Shown here in pieces: positions 14,967-23,650 of a DNA stretch of 64,000 nucleotides (its first letter is position 1; every line of letters begins with the position of its first letter). A program made the translations under genes and the position numbers. The stretch is taken from NCBI RefSeq assembly GCF_000429445.1, contig NZ_AUBW01000003.1, forward strand, positions 434,001 to 498,000, written 5' to 3'. The notes under the pieces were generated by a model. That model did not search any database, was not told the origin of the DNA, and saw only the letters and a list, made by a program, of their open reading frames with translations. This DNA comes from Algoriphagus terrigena DSM 22685. GTDB taxonomy: Bacteria; Bacteroidota; Bacteroidia; Cytophagales; Cyclobacteriaceae.

Positions 14967-15800
14967 ATGGAGTGGATTACTGCCAAAGTTTACGAAGATA
15001 TCACTTATAAAAAATGCAATGGGGTCGCCCGGATTGCTTTCAATAGGCCGGAGGTTCGGAATGCTTTTCGCCCCAAAACTACCGCGGAATTGTACGATGC
15101 TTTCTATGACGCGCAGGAGGACACTTCGATTGGGGTGGTGCTGCTGAGTGGAGAAGGACCTTCGTCCAAGGATGGGGGTTGGGCTTTTTGCTCAGGTGGC
15201 GACCAAAAGGCCCGCGGAAAGCAGGGCTACGTGGGAGAAGATGGATATCATCGACTGAATATTCTGGAAGTCCAGCGGCTGATCCGTTTTATGCCCAAGG
15301 TGGTGATTGCGGTCGTCCCAGGCTGGGCAGTTGGAGGCGGACACAGCTTGCACGTGGTTTGTGATTTGACCTTGGCGAGCAAGGAGCATGCGATTTTTAA
15401 GCAGACCGATGCCGATGTGACGAGCTTTGACGGCGGCTATGGCAGTGCTTATCTGGCCAAGATGGTCGGACAAAAGAAAGCACGAGAGATTTTTTTCCTT
15501 GGAAGAAACTATTCCGCTCAAGAGGCATATGAGATGGGTATGGTGAATGCGGTGATTCCCCACGCCGAACTTGAATCCACGGCCTACGACTGGGCTCAGG
15601 AGATCTTGGCCAAGTCACCGACGTCGATCAAGATGCTCAAGTTTGCGATGAACCTGACCGATGACGGGATGGTGGGACAGCAGGTGTTCGCCGGAGAAGC
15701 TACCCGATTGGCTTATGGAACTGAGGAAGCGATCGAGGGCAGAAATGCCTTTTTGGAGAAAAGAAAGCCGAATTTCAAAAATATTAAGTGGATTCCTTAA
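14967..15800 (+). CDS. menB: 1,4-Dihydroxy-2-naphthoyl-CoA synthase
   Basis: The 277-residue crotonase-fold enzyme performs the ring closure of o-succinylbenzoyl-CoA in menaquinone synthesis. Family-specific motifs are present: AFNRPEVRNAFRPKT, WAFCSGGDQKARGKQGY, PGWAVGGGHSLHVVCDLTLA, and DADVTSFDGGYGSAYLAK with the catalytic Asp. The C-terminus ends in KRKPNFKNIKWIP, as MenB proteins do. It is divergent from menE across 98 bases and ends ahead of a strong terminator. This is one of the safest assignments in the window. Confidence 0.97.
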   Translation: MEWITAKVYEDITYKKCNGVARIAFNRPEVRNAFRPKTTAELYDAFYDAQEDTSIGVVLLSGEGPSSKDGGWAFCSGGDQKARGKQGYVGEDGYHRLNILEVQRLIRFMPKVVIAVVPGWAVGGGHSLHVVCDLTLASKEHAIFKQTDADVTSFDGGYGSAYLAKMVGQKKAREIFFLGRNYSAQEAYEMGMVNAVIPHAELESTAYDWAQEILAKSPTSIKMLKFAMNLTDDGMVGQQVFAGEATRLAYGTEEAIEGRNAFLEKRKPNFKNIKWIP

Positions 15801-15881
15801 GCCCGATCACAACTTACTTTCGTTTAATTCAGTCGATGAAAGGTAGTTTTTTCGGTTACTGATTTGAATAAGGAAAGAGAC

Positions 15882-15917
15882 AAAAAAGGAGTCTGGCGAT
15901 TGACCAGACTCCTTTTT
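15882..15917. terminator. Bidirectional terminator between menB and hutG
   Basis: AAAAAGGAGTCTGG and CCAGACTCCTTTTT form a perfect 14-bp stem around the 7-base loop CGATTGA, with A and T tracts on both sides. It would end both the menB transcript and the convergent hutG transcript. Confidence 0.92.
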
Positions 15918-15919
15918 CG

Positions 15920-16882
15920 CTATTGCGTCACAAACTTTTTCCGCACAATATATTCCACTGCGCGGGCAGCCAGTCTCGCTGTGGCATTGTCCTGATCAAA
16001 CTGCGGATTGAGCTCCACTACATCCAGGCTAATCAGTTTTTTGCTTTTCACGATCAGCTCAAAAACCTTGAAGGCGATCTGCGGATTGAAACCCATTGGC
16101 GACGGTGCCGATACTCCCGGCGCGAAAGCGGAGGAAAACCCATCCATATCGATGCTAAGGTAGATTTTGTCGACAGAATCGATAAACCAAAGAATTTGCT
16201 CCTGGATAAATTCCCAGTTGTGAAGTCGGAAATCCTCCATCACGATGTATTTGGCTTTCAGTCTCTCTGCTGTTTCAAACAGTGATTTTGGGTTGGCAGC
16301 ACGCTGAATTCCGAGCGCTAAGTAGTTGAAATCGTCCGGGTTTTCCTCCGCGAGCTGGAGAAACGGCGACCCCGAATGGCCTTTGCCTCTTACCAAGGGG
16401 CGAAGGTCGAAATGCGCATCCAGATTGATGACGCCCAGTTTTTCGTTCTTTTCTCTAACAAAATTCAAAACTCCCCGTCCATGTGCAAAAGCAAGATCAT
16501 GGCCTCCGCCGAGCAAAACAGGAAAGTGATTGCTGGATAGTAGGTCGTAAGTGATCTTTGAGATCACCTCATGGGAAGATTCCATGTCCTGATCCAGGGT
16601 AAAAATATCCCCATAGTCCAGAATCGGCAGATCTTCCGGCAGATGAAGTGCGATCGAACCCAACATCTTTCGGATCGCAGAAGGCCCCTCTATCGTGCCG
16701 GTTCTGCCTTGATTCCGAATGACTCCTTCTTCGCTCGCATAGCCCAAGATTCCAATTTTGTGGTTAGAATCTTGGCTGAGATTCAGGTTGGAGATCGTTT
16801 GGACTGCCTGATGCCAATATTCGGTCTGATCCGACTTTCTGCCTGACCAGTGGAAAGGAGAGGGATTTTGGTTTAGATTCAT
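15920..16882 (-). CDS. hutG: Formimidoylglutamase (arginase/agmatinase family)
   Basis: The 320-residue ureohydrolase-fold enzyme carries the binuclear Mn ligands in GGGHDLAFAHGRG, INLDAHFDLRP and SIDMDGFSSAFAPGVSAPSP. It would hydrolyse N-formimidoyl-L-glutamate to glutamate and formamide, the last step of one histidine-degradation route. HutH, HutI and HutU are encoded on the same strand just beyond an oppositely oriented Uma2 gene, which supports hutG over arginase or agmatinase. It ends at a bidirectional terminator shared with menB. Confidence 0.9.
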   Translation of the reverse strand: MNLNQNPSPFHWSGRKSDQTEYWHQAVQTISNLNLSQDSNHKIGILGYASEEGVIRNQGRTGTIEGPSAIRKMLGSIALHLPEDLPILDYGDIFTLDQDMESSHEVISKITYDLLSSNHFPVLLGGGHDLAFAHGRGVLNFVREKNEKLGVINLDAHFDLRPLVRGKGHSGSPFLQLAEENPDDFNYLALGIQRAANPKSLFETAERLKAKYIVMEDFRLHNWEFIQEQILWFIDSVDKIYLSIDMDGFSSAFAPGVSAPSPMGFNPQIAFKVFELIVKSKKLISLDVVELNPQFDQDNATARLAARAVEYIVRKKFVTQ

Positions 16883-16938
16883 AAGATTTCGATTCAGAGA
16901 GAAAGTATATTTATGCTAACTTAAGAAAAGTTACGTGT

Positions 16939-16946
16939 TAGTTTTG
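16939..16946 (+). promoter_or_regulatory. -7 box ahead of the Uma2 gene
   Basis: TAGTTTTG matches TAnnTTTG fully and ends 22 bases before the ATG at 16969. No good -33 element is seen, so the call is tentative. Confidence 0.35.
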
Positions 16947-16968
16947 ATGACAAATTAAGCTTCTGATC

Positions 16969-17592
16969 ATGAAAGAGTATCGGATCCCACAAAAGGAAAA
17001 TATCGACTTGGATACTTTTCAAGAGCCCAGTGATTCATTTGCCGGCTACAGCTATGCAGATTACCTCAAGTGGGATTTTGAAGAAATCGTCGAGCTGATC
17101 AAAGGGAAGGTTTTTAAAAAAGCAGCAGCGCCCAATCGAAAACACCAGGGGGTCTCCAGAGATCTTACGCTGATTTTCGGAAATTTTCTCAAAGGTCATA
17201 GATGCAAGGTCTATGCAGCTCCTTTTGATGTTCGACTTTCTAAAGATCCTGACTTTAAGAAAATTGATTCAGTTATCCAGCCGGATATCTCTGTGATATG
17301 CGATCCATCCAAATTGGACGATAAAGGGTGTTTTGGCGCGCCGGATCTGATCGTGGAGATCCTCTCACCAAGCAATAGCCGGGTGGAACTTCAGAATAAA
17401 TTTGAGTTGTACGAGGAGTTTGGGGTTAGGGAATATTGGGTGATCCATCCCGTTGAATGTTCGCTTTTGATCTATACGCTGGTTGATGGAGAATTCCAGC
17501 CTTCAAGGCTTTTTACATCCGGGGATAAAATCAAATCAATCGTGCTTCCCGGTTTCGAACTGGATTTGGAAGACGTGTTTTCGGAGGATTGA
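16969..17592 (+). CDS. Uma2 family protein (DUF820, PD-(D/E)XK nuclease fold)
   Basis: The 207-residue protein has the Uma2 pattern: a conserved Asp in IQPDISVICD, then GAPDLIVEILSPSNSRVE with the E-x-L core, then the Lys of NKFELYEEFGVREYWVI. These are the residues of a PD-(D/E)XK nuclease site. Uma2 proteins are abundant in Cyanobacteria and Bacteroidota and their biological role is unclear. The gene stands alone and on the opposite strand between hutU and hutG, so it interrupts what would otherwise be one hut cluster. That position suggests insertion as a mobile single gene. Confidence 0.9.
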   Translation: MKEYRIPQKENIDLDTFQEPSDSFAGYSYADYLKWDFEEIVELIKGKVFKKAAAPNRKHQGVSRDLTLIFGNFLKGHRCKVYAAPFDVRLSKDPDFKKIDSVIQPDISVICDPSKLDDKGCFGAPDLIVEILSPSNSRVELQNKFELYEEFGVREYWVIHPVECSLLIYTLVDGEFQPSRLFTSGDKIKSIVLPGFELDLEDVFSED

Positions 17593-17659
17593 ACGTAAGG
17601 CTTTTCGTAAGTTCTAAACTTTGGAAAGGCTTACTTTGTAGCAAGTTTTGATTTTCCAT

Positions 17660-19660
17660 CTAGAAAATCCCTTTCAATACCTCCTCATCCACCAAATTTG
17701 GAACCGTCACTTTCAGCCCAGGACTTCTGTCCATTTCCCGCTGAAGAGCTTCCATCGAACCGGGATTTCTTGCCCAAGCCCTTCTTGCGATTCCGTTATT
17801 GACATCGTAGAAAAGCATCGATTTCAGTTTTCTTTCGGCTTCCTGACTTCCGTCAAGCACGAGACCAAAGCCCCCGTTGATCACTTCACCCCAGCCGACC
17901 CCGCCGCCGTTGTGGATCGAAACCCAAGTGGCTCCCCGGAAACTGTCGCCGATCACATTGTGGATCGCCATGTCGGCAGTGAAGCGACTTCCGTCGTAGA
18001 TGTTGCTGGTCTCACGATAGGGGGAATCTGTGCCGCTGACATCATGATGGTCTCGCCCGAGAACGATCGGAGCAGAGATTTCTCCTTTTTCAATGGCCTG
18101 ATTGAATGCCTCAGCAATTTTGGCGCGTCCTTCCGCGTCTGCATAGAGAATCCGAGCCTGAGATCCGACCACCAATTGATTCTTTTCCGCTTCTTCTATC
18201 CAAGTGATATTATCTTGCATCTGTTGAGAGATGGATTCGGGAGCTGTTTTCATGATTTCTTTCAAAACTGAAGCGGCGATCTCGTCGGTTTTTCTTAAGT
18301 CTTCTGCTTTGCCAGAAGTGCAAACCCAGCGGAAAGGTCCAAAGCCGTAGTCAAAACACATCGGGCCCAGGATGTCCTGTACATAGCTCGGATAGCAGAA
18401 ATCAATGCCGTTTTCGGCCATCACGTCTGCTCCTGCTCTGGAAGCTTCAAGCAAAAAAGCATTTCCATAGTCGAAAAAGTAGGTGCCTTTTGCCGAATGT
18501 AAATTGATAGCAGCCGCGTGACGACGAAGCGATTCTTGGACTTTTTCTCTGAAAAGGTCCGGCTGACTCGCCATCATTTCATTGGATTCTTCGAAAGAAA
18601 GCCCGACCGGATAGTAGCCGCCTGCCCACGGATTGTGCAGGGACGTTTGGTCAGAACCCAACTCGACAAAGAGATTTGCGGCGTAGAACCTTTCCCATAC
18701 TTCCACCACATTTCCAAGGAAAGCGATTGATACCACTTCCTGATTGAATTTGGCTTCAAAGACCCGCTCAACCAATTGATCTAAGTCTTCGATCAACTCA
18801 TCTACCCAGCCTTGTTGATGACGCTTTCTTGCAGCAGCGGGGTTAACTTCGGCGCATACGGTTACGCAACCTGCGATATTTCCTGCCTTCGATTGGGCGC
18901 CGCTCATGCCGCCCAGACCCGCTGTAAGGAAGATCTTGCCGCTTGGGGCTACACCGTTCCCGAGTTTTTTCCGGAAGGCATTCATCACCGTGATCGTCGT
19001 GCCATGGACGATCCCCTGTGGGCCGATGTACATGTACGAACCTGCGGTCATCTGTCCGTATTGTGTCACGCCGAGGGCGTTGAACCGTTCCCAATCGTCG
19101 GGTTTGGAGTAGTTTGGGATCATCATCCCATTGGTTACGATCACTCTTGGGGCTTCTTTGGATGAGGGAAAAAGCCCCATGGGATGACCTGAATACATAT
19201 GGAGTGTCTGCTCTTCGGTCATTTCCGATAGGTATTTCATGGTCAGCAGGTATTGTGCCCAGTTTTGGAAAACCGCACCGTTTCCGCCGTAGGTGATGAG
19301 CTCCTCAGGGTGTTGCGCCACGGCTTCGTCCAGGTTGTTTTGGATCATTAGCATGATGGCGGCAGCTTGTTGTGACTTGGCGGGATATTCTGTAATAGGC
19401 CTTGCAGAAATCTTGTATTCCGGTATGAATCGGTACATATAAATCCGTCCATATTCCTGTAGCTCAGTCAGAAATTCTTTGGCAAGTTCTTCATGCCATT
19501 CCTTCGGGAAATAGCGCAAGGCATTGACCAGAGCCAGCTTTTTCTCCTCGGTGGAAAGAACGTCCTTCCGCTTTGGAGCATGGGAAAGATCCGGATTTCT
19601 TTCTCTTTTTGGAGGCAAAATGGAAGGAATGCCTTGACGGATTTGATCTTGAAAATTCAT
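17660..19660 (-). CDS. hutU: Urocanate hydratase
   Basis: The 666-residue protein converts urocanate to imidazolonepropionate using tightly bound NAD. Recognisable parts are GGNGAVFQNWAQYLLTMKYL, MYSGHPMGLFPS, the NAD-binding LTAGLGGMSGAQ, the FRWVCTSG segment with the conserved Cys, and SIHNGGGVGWGEVINGGFG. It is about 110 residues longer than E. coli-type or Pseudomonas HutU, as I recall is usual for the Bacteroidota form. It follows hutI on the same strand after 74 bases. The Uma2 gene separates it from hutG. Confidence 0.95.
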   Translation of the reverse strand: MNFQDQIRQGIPSILPPKRERNPDLSHAPKRKDVLSTEEKKLALVNALRYFPKEWHEELAKEFLTELQEYGRIYMYRFIPEYKISARPITEYPAKSQQAAAIMLMIQNNLDEAVAQHPEELITYGGNGAVFQNWAQYLLTMKYLSEMTEEQTLHMYSGHPMGLFPSSKEAPRVIVTNGMMIPNYSKPDDWERFNALGVTQYGQMTAGSYMYIGPQGIVHGTTITVMNAFRKKLGNGVAPSGKIFLTAGLGGMSGAQSKAGNIAGCVTVCAEVNPAAARKRHQQGWVDELIEDLDQLVERVFEAKFNQEVVSIAFLGNVVEVWERFYAANLFVELGSDQTSLHNPWAGGYYPVGLSFEESNEMMASQPDLFREKVQESLRRHAAAINLHSAKGTYFFDYGNAFLLEASRAGADVMAENGIDFCYPSYVQDILGPMCFDYGFGPFRWVCTSGKAEDLRKTDEIAASVLKEIMKTAPESISQQMQDNITWIEEAEKNQLVVGSQARILYADAEGRAKIAEAFNQAIEKGEISAPIVLGRDHHDVSGTDSPYRETSNIYDGSRFTADMAIHNVIGDSFRGATWVSIHNGGGVGWGEVINGGFGLVLDGSQEAERKLKSMLFYDVNNGIARRAWARNPGSMEALQREMDRSPGLKVTVPNLVDEEVLKGIF

Positions 19661-19734
19661 CGGATTTGCGATTTTTGATTTACGTTTTACGAGCCAAATT
19701 TGAACTTTCGAGCTTTGTTTTGAAGTCTTGAGTC
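19661..19734. repeat. Degenerate repeated words between hutI and hutU
   Basis: On the plus strand the spacer reads with recurring GATTT/TTACG words (GATTTGCGATTTTTGATTTA, then CGTTTTACG). Similar low-complexity spacers are scattered through Bacteroidota intergenic DNA. No gene or terminator is seen here. Confidence 0.35.
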
Positions 19735-20967
19735 TTAAATCTTTGCTCCCTTTTTCCAGACCTGAGCAGGTTTCAATTTTCCCTGTTGATATAGAATCTC
19801 GCGGTAGTCAGCGGTGGGGAAAAGAACAAAATCGGCGAGCATCCCCGAGATCAGTTTTCCCCGATCTGCTAATCCTAAAGCCGTCGCTGCGCGGAAAGTG
19901 ATTGCGGCGAAGACTTCTGCGGTGCTGAGTTTTTCAAAGGTCGCCAAGATCGATGCCTGCGCGAGTAAATCTCCCATCGGCGCAGAACCGGGATTCCAGT
20001 CCGATGCGATTGCCAAACCACCGCCCTGATCGAGGATCTTTCTTGCTGGTGTAAAAGCGCAACCCAAGCCAATCGACGCTCCCGGAAGTGCTACCGCGAT
20101 CGTGTCAGATTTTGCCAAAAAGTTGATTTCTTTTTCAGTCGAAGCTTCCAAATGATCGGCAGACTTGGCGCGAACCTCGACCGCGACAATAGATCCTCCC
20201 ACCGTAAATTGATCCGCATGAACGGTGAGATCAAATCCGGATTCTTTGGCTTTCTGAAGGTAAGGAGTTATTTCTTCCGGGGAAAAAGCGCTCTTTTCCA
20301 CAAATGCGTCCACCCGTTTGCACAGCTTTTCCTCGATTAAAACGGGGAAAAGTTGGGCTGAGATCAGATTTAGATAGGATGTGTTGCTTCCTTCGAAGTC
20401 ACGGGGTTTCATATGAGCAGCCAAGCAAGTTGCGATCAAATCCGCTGCGGTTGATCTGTCGGCTTTCTGGATTGCCCGAAGCATTTTTACCTCTTCTTCC
20501 AAAGAAAGTCCATAGCCGCTTTTCACTTCGATGGTGGTGACTCCTTCTGAAAGGTGGCGATTAGCGTTTTGGGTTGTGATTCGAGCCAATTTTTCCAAAC
20601 TCAGTTTCCGGGTTTGGGTGACGGTATCCCAGATTCCTCCGCCGGCTTGGGCGATCTCCAGATAGGTTTTACCTGAATTTCTCATCGCAAAATCCTTTGC
20701 TCTCGATCCTCCAAAACAGATATGGGTATGACAGTCGATCAACCCGGGAAGAGCAACAAAATCAGCTTTCAGTTCTACTAGTTCTGCCTCTGGGAGATCT
20801 TTTTTTAATTCAGTCCATGAGCCCACTCTCAGTATTTTGTCACCGTCTAGAAGAATTCCGGCTTGGGAAATGATCTCCATCTGCTCGTCCCTCAAAGCTC
20901 CTTTTAGAGGAAGTTTGTCCAGCGTCAGCAGTTGGGTAATTGGGCCGATTAGTTTCTTGTTTCCCAC
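19735..20967 (-). CDS. hutI: Imidazolonepropionase
   Basis: The 410-residue amidohydrolase opens the imidazolone ring of 4-imidazolone-5-propionate. Metal and catalytic motifs are present: the H-x-H in LIDCHTHICFGGSRAKDF, LTVHADQFTVGG, and the late Asp in AIASDWNPGSAPMGDLL. The start is a GTG at 20967 (MGNKKLIGPITQLLTL). It is preferred because the N-terminal strand region IGPITQLLTLDKLPLKGA is part of the family fold and the next Met would remove it. It lies between hutH and hutU on the same strand. Confidence 0.94.
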   Translation of the reverse strand: MGNKKLIGPITQLLTLDKLPLKGALRDEQMEIISQAGILLDGDKILRVGSWTELKKDLPEAELVELKADFVALPGLIDCHTHICFGGSRAKDFAMRNSGKTYLEIAQAGGGIWDTVTQTRKLSLEKLARITTQNANRHLSEGVTTIEVKSGYGLSLEEEVKMLRAIQKADRSTAADLIATCLAAHMKPRDFEGSNTSYLNLISAQLFPVLIEEKLCKRVDAFVEKSAFSPEEITPYLQKAKESGFDLTVHADQFTVGGSIVAVEVRAKSADHLEASTEKEINFLAKSDTIAVALPGASIGLGCAFTPARKILDQGGGLAIASDWNPGSAPMGDLLAQASILATFEKLSTAEVFAAITFRAATALGLADRGKLISGMLADFVLFPTADYREILYQQGKLKPAQVWKKGAKI

Positions 20968-20968
20968 G

Positions 20969-21001
20969 GATTTTCACAGATTTGATTCACAGATTCACAC
21001 A
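20969..21001. repeat. Tandem CACAGATT-type words between hutH and hutI
   Basis: GATTTTCACA, GATTTGATTCACA and GATTCACACA follow one another directly, giving three imperfect copies of a GATT-CACA unit just ahead of the hutI start. This type of spacer recurs in Cytophagales genomes as far as I recall. No regulatory role can be shown. Confidence 0.45.
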
Positions 21002-21049
21002 GAATGATAGCGATAGAGGCTTCGTGATTTGTGCTTTTCTCGGTCTAAT

Positions 21050-22615
21050 TTAAAAATCAAACAACTCGCTCCATTGAGTATCGAAAGCTAATCCTTCCGA
21101 ACCGGCCACCTGCTTGGCCAAAGTGATCAGCTCACCGCTTTTAATCAGCTCAATCGCCGTCTCCATGTCCTCGTACATAATCCGGTCGGACACTACCGGT
21201 TCGATGTCTTTTCTCACCCGCTCATAGATCGCAGTCATGATCTTGCCAGACTTGAGTGGTGCATGGTAATCCATGGCCTGTGCAGCATAGAAGATCTCGA
21301 TTCCGAGGATTTTTTCGACGTTTCCGATTACCCGCAGTGCTTTTCGGGCCCCGATACTTCCCATGCTCACGTGGTCTTCCTGACCAAGGGAAGTTGGGAT
21401 AGAATCAGCCGATGCAGGAAAGCAAAGTCCTTTATTTTCCGAAGCCAGAGCCGCTGTGGTGTACTGAGGAATCATCAAACCCGAGTTGAGTCCGGTTTCT
21501 TTGAGCAAAAGTTTTGGCACTCCCGGTGTGTCACCTTCAATGGAAAGATAGATTCGCCGGTCTGAAATATTGCCGATCTCCGAAGCGGCCAGGCATGCGT
21601 AGTCCAAAGGCAAAGCAATCGGTTGACCGTGGAAATTTCCGCCTGAAACGGTGTTGTCCGCGTCGAAAACAACAGGATTGTCGGTCACCGAGTTGATTTC
21701 GGTTTCGATGCATTCTTTTAGGTGCAGCCATGCATTCCAGCTCGCTCCGTGGACCTGTGGCATGCAGCGCAGAGAATAGGGATCCTGAACCCGGGCACAG
21801 TGCAGGTGTGAGTTGACGATTTCCGACTCGTGGAGGAGGTTTAGGATGGTCTGTGCGACATGCTGATTTCCTGCAAAGGGCCGTAGTTGATGCAACTGGG
21901 CAGTAAATGGTTTGATTGAACCCATCAGTCCTTCGATCATCATCGCGCCTGTGATGCTGGCGTGTGTGAGCAGATTGTGCAGCCGGTCGACGATCTTGAC
22001 TCCATGCGCTGCCATAAATTGCGTTCCGTTGATGAGCGCAAGGCCTTCTTTTGGACCGAGTGGCAAAGCAGGCTTGCCAAGTTGCTGTAAAACCACATTT
22101 GCCTTCTGAATTTTTCCCTCAAAAAACACTTTCCCCATCCCAATCAAAGGCAAAAATAAATGGGAAAGTGGTGCCAAATCTCCTGAGGCCCCAACTGATC
22201 CCTGTTCAGGGACGACCGGGATCACGTCGTTTTGAAGCATCCAATCAATTCTGTCCAAAGTTTCCATTCGGATGCCGGAGAATCCCTGCGCCAAGGCGTG
22301 GATCTTCAATACTAGCATCAGGCGGGAGATCTCTTCTGAGATAGAATCGCCAAGGCCGACCGCGTGACTTTTTAGCAGATTTTCTTGCAAAGTGGTGGTG
22401 TCCTCAGCTGATATTCTGGTGGTGCAGAGCGGACCAAATCCCGTATTGATGCCATAAACGGCCGCTTCACCCTGTGCAATCTGGGCGACAGCTTCAGCGG
22501 ATTTGGTCACTTTCTGAATCGTCTCGTCACTGAAGACTCCCTTAACTTCTTTGTGGGCTAGTTTCAAAGCCATCGAAGCTGTGAGGAGATCTTGGCCGTA
22601 GTGGAAAGTTTTCAT
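21050..22615 (-). CDS. hutH: Histidine ammonia-lyase
   Basis: The 521-residue enzyme removes ammonia from L-histidine to give urocanate. The Ala-Ser-Gly triplet that cyclises to the MIO cofactor is at residues 143-145 within GSVGASGDLAPLSH. Other family motifs are the N-terminal YGINTGFGPL, QDPYSLRCMPQVHGA, SVTDNPVVF and EDHVSMGS. It is the first gene of the hut run and divergent from a LysR gene. A -7 box and a perfect LysR-type dyad lie upstream, and a strong hairpin lies in the leader. Confidence 0.96.
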   Translation of the reverse strand: MKTFHYGQDLLTASMALKLAHKEVKGVFSDETIQKVTKSAEAVAQIAQGEAAVYGINTGFGPLCTTRISAEDTTTLQENLLKSHAVGLGDSISEEISRLMLVLKIHALAQGFSGIRMETLDRIDWMLQNDVIPVVPEQGSVGASGDLAPLSHLFLPLIGMGKVFFEGKIQKANVVLQQLGKPALPLGPKEGLALINGTQFMAAHGVKIVDRLHNLLTHASITGAMMIEGLMGSIKPFTAQLHQLRPFAGNQHVAQTILNLLHESEIVNSHLHCARVQDPYSLRCMPQVHGASWNAWLHLKECIETEINSVTDNPVVFDADNTVSGGNFHGQPIALPLDYACLAASEIGNISDRRIYLSIEGDTPGVPKLLLKETGLNSGLMIPQYTTAALASENKGLCFPASADSIPTSLGQEDHVSMGSIGARKALRVIGNVEKILGIEIFYAAQAMDYHAPLKSGKIMTAIYERVRKDIEPVVSDRIMYEDMETAIELIKSGELITLAKQVAGSEGLAFDTQWSELFDF

Positions 22616-22625
22616 TTCTGTTTTT

Positions 22626-22656
22626 GACCTGGCAGGCTTTCAATGCCGGCCAGGTC
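22626..22656. repeat. Palindromic hairpin in the hutH leader
   Basis: GACCTGGC (22626-22633) and GCCAGGTC (22649-22656) are perfect inverted repeats. After one A/G mismatch the stem continues with GGC (22635-22637) and GCC (22645-22647) around a 7-base loop. It starts 11 bases upstream of the hutH ATG. It resembles the dispersed ACCTGGCAGGT-type palindromes that I recall from Cytophagales intergenic DNA, but it could also affect hutH expression. Confidence 0.65.
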
Positions 22657-22675
22657 TTTGGGTTTTTATTCTTTC

Positions 22676-22725
22676 CAAAATTAGCTTGAAATAATGATGC
22701 TTATTGATACTATTTTTGTCAATAA
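22676..22725 (-). promoter_or_regulatory. hutH promoter with LysR-type operator
   Basis: On the minus strand a perfect -7 box TAATTTTG occupies 22676-22683. No -33 TTTG is present. Instead, a perfect dyad TTATTGA-N11-TCAATAA spans 22701-22725, centred roughly 40 bases upstream of the expected start point. The N11 spacing is the classic LysR-type T-N11-A geometry. A weak promoter lacking -33 and activated by the divergent LysR protein is the simplest reading. Confidence 0.65.
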
Positions 22726-22745
22726 TCAATAACTGTTGAGCATCA

Positions 22746-23612
22746 ATGGAACTGAGACATTTGATTTACTTTCAGGCAGTGGCGGAGGAATTGAACTACC
22801 GCAAAGCGGCGGAACGGCTATTTATCTCCCAGCCGGGATTGAGCAGGCAGATTAAACAATTGGAGGAATTACTGGAGGTTCAGCTTTTTGAAAGAGATAA
22901 AAAACATGTGAATTTGACGGCTGCGGGAGCCTATTTAAAAGGGGAGGTTGACTTTGTGATCAATCACCTAGAAGCTGCCAAGAGCCAGCTGCTGCTCATC
23001 GAGTCAGGAAAAGTAGGGGAGTTGCGGATCGGCTTTCTCGGCTCTGCATCCAACCAGATCCTGCCGGATCTACTGAGCAGACTCAATGCCGCGGAGCCTT
23101 TGATCACCACGAGCTTGGAGGAGCTGAGCAACTCGGTGCAGGTGGAGATGATCCAAAAAGACAAACTGGATCTGGGCTTTGTCCGACTGGCATCCGTGCC
23201 CGAGGATCTGGAGATCAAGCCGGTGTTTCGGGATACTTTTTCGCTCGTGGTGCCCGAAAATCATCCCATTCGTAACGAGGACTTTCGATCTGTCTCCCAG
23301 TTTAGCGAGGAGTCGTTCATCCTTTTTTCAAGCGATTACTCCAATTATTATTACGAGCAGATTATGGGTATTTGTCGCGATGCGGGCTTTTCTCCCAAGA
23401 TCAGACACAAATCTGTCCATGCGCTGACGATTTTCAGACTGGTCGAAAATGGCTTGGGTGTGGCGATCGTTCCGAGTTCCCTAAGGGCTGGATACGATCT
23501 CAAGGTACGTTTTATGAAGATTCACGACATTCCCCAATTCACTGAGTTGTCGGTGATCTGGAAGCCGGAAAACCGGAATCCGGCCCTGAAGCGGATTTTG
23601 CCTTTGATCTAG
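22746..23612 (+). CDS. LysR family transcriptional regulator, likely of the hut genes
   Basis: The 288-residue protein has the LysR helix-turn-helix at its N-terminus (MELRHLIYFQAVAEELNYRK, then FISQPGLSRQIKQLEELL) and a two-lobed substrate-binding domain (about 88-288). It is divergent from hutH. A T-N11-A dyad at 22701-22725 lies 20 bases upstream of its own start, so autoregulation together with hut activation is likely. The inducer would be expected to be histidine or urocanate by analogy, but nothing in the sequence proves it. Confidence 0.92.
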   Translation: MELRHLIYFQAVAEELNYRKAAERLFISQPGLSRQIKQLEELLEVQLFERDKKHVNLTAAGAYLKGEVDFVINHLEAAKSQLLLIESGKVGELRIGFLGSASNQILPDLLSRLNAAEPLITTSLEELSNSVQVEMIQKDKLDLGFVRLASVPEDLEIKPVFRDTFSLVVPENHPIRNEDFRSVSQFSEESFILFSSDYSNYYYEQIMGICRDAGFSPKIRHKSVHALTIFRLVENGLGVAIVPSSLRAGYDLKVRFMKIHDIPQFTELSVIWKPENRNPALKRILPLI

Positions 23613-23650
23613 GCGAAAAGCAATCTGATCGGAGATAAAATCGGAGTCGC

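Noticed and set aside
17648..18271. 207-codon ORF on the plus strand opposite hutU
   Set aside because: It is a mirror of the hutU coding region and has no protein features of its own.
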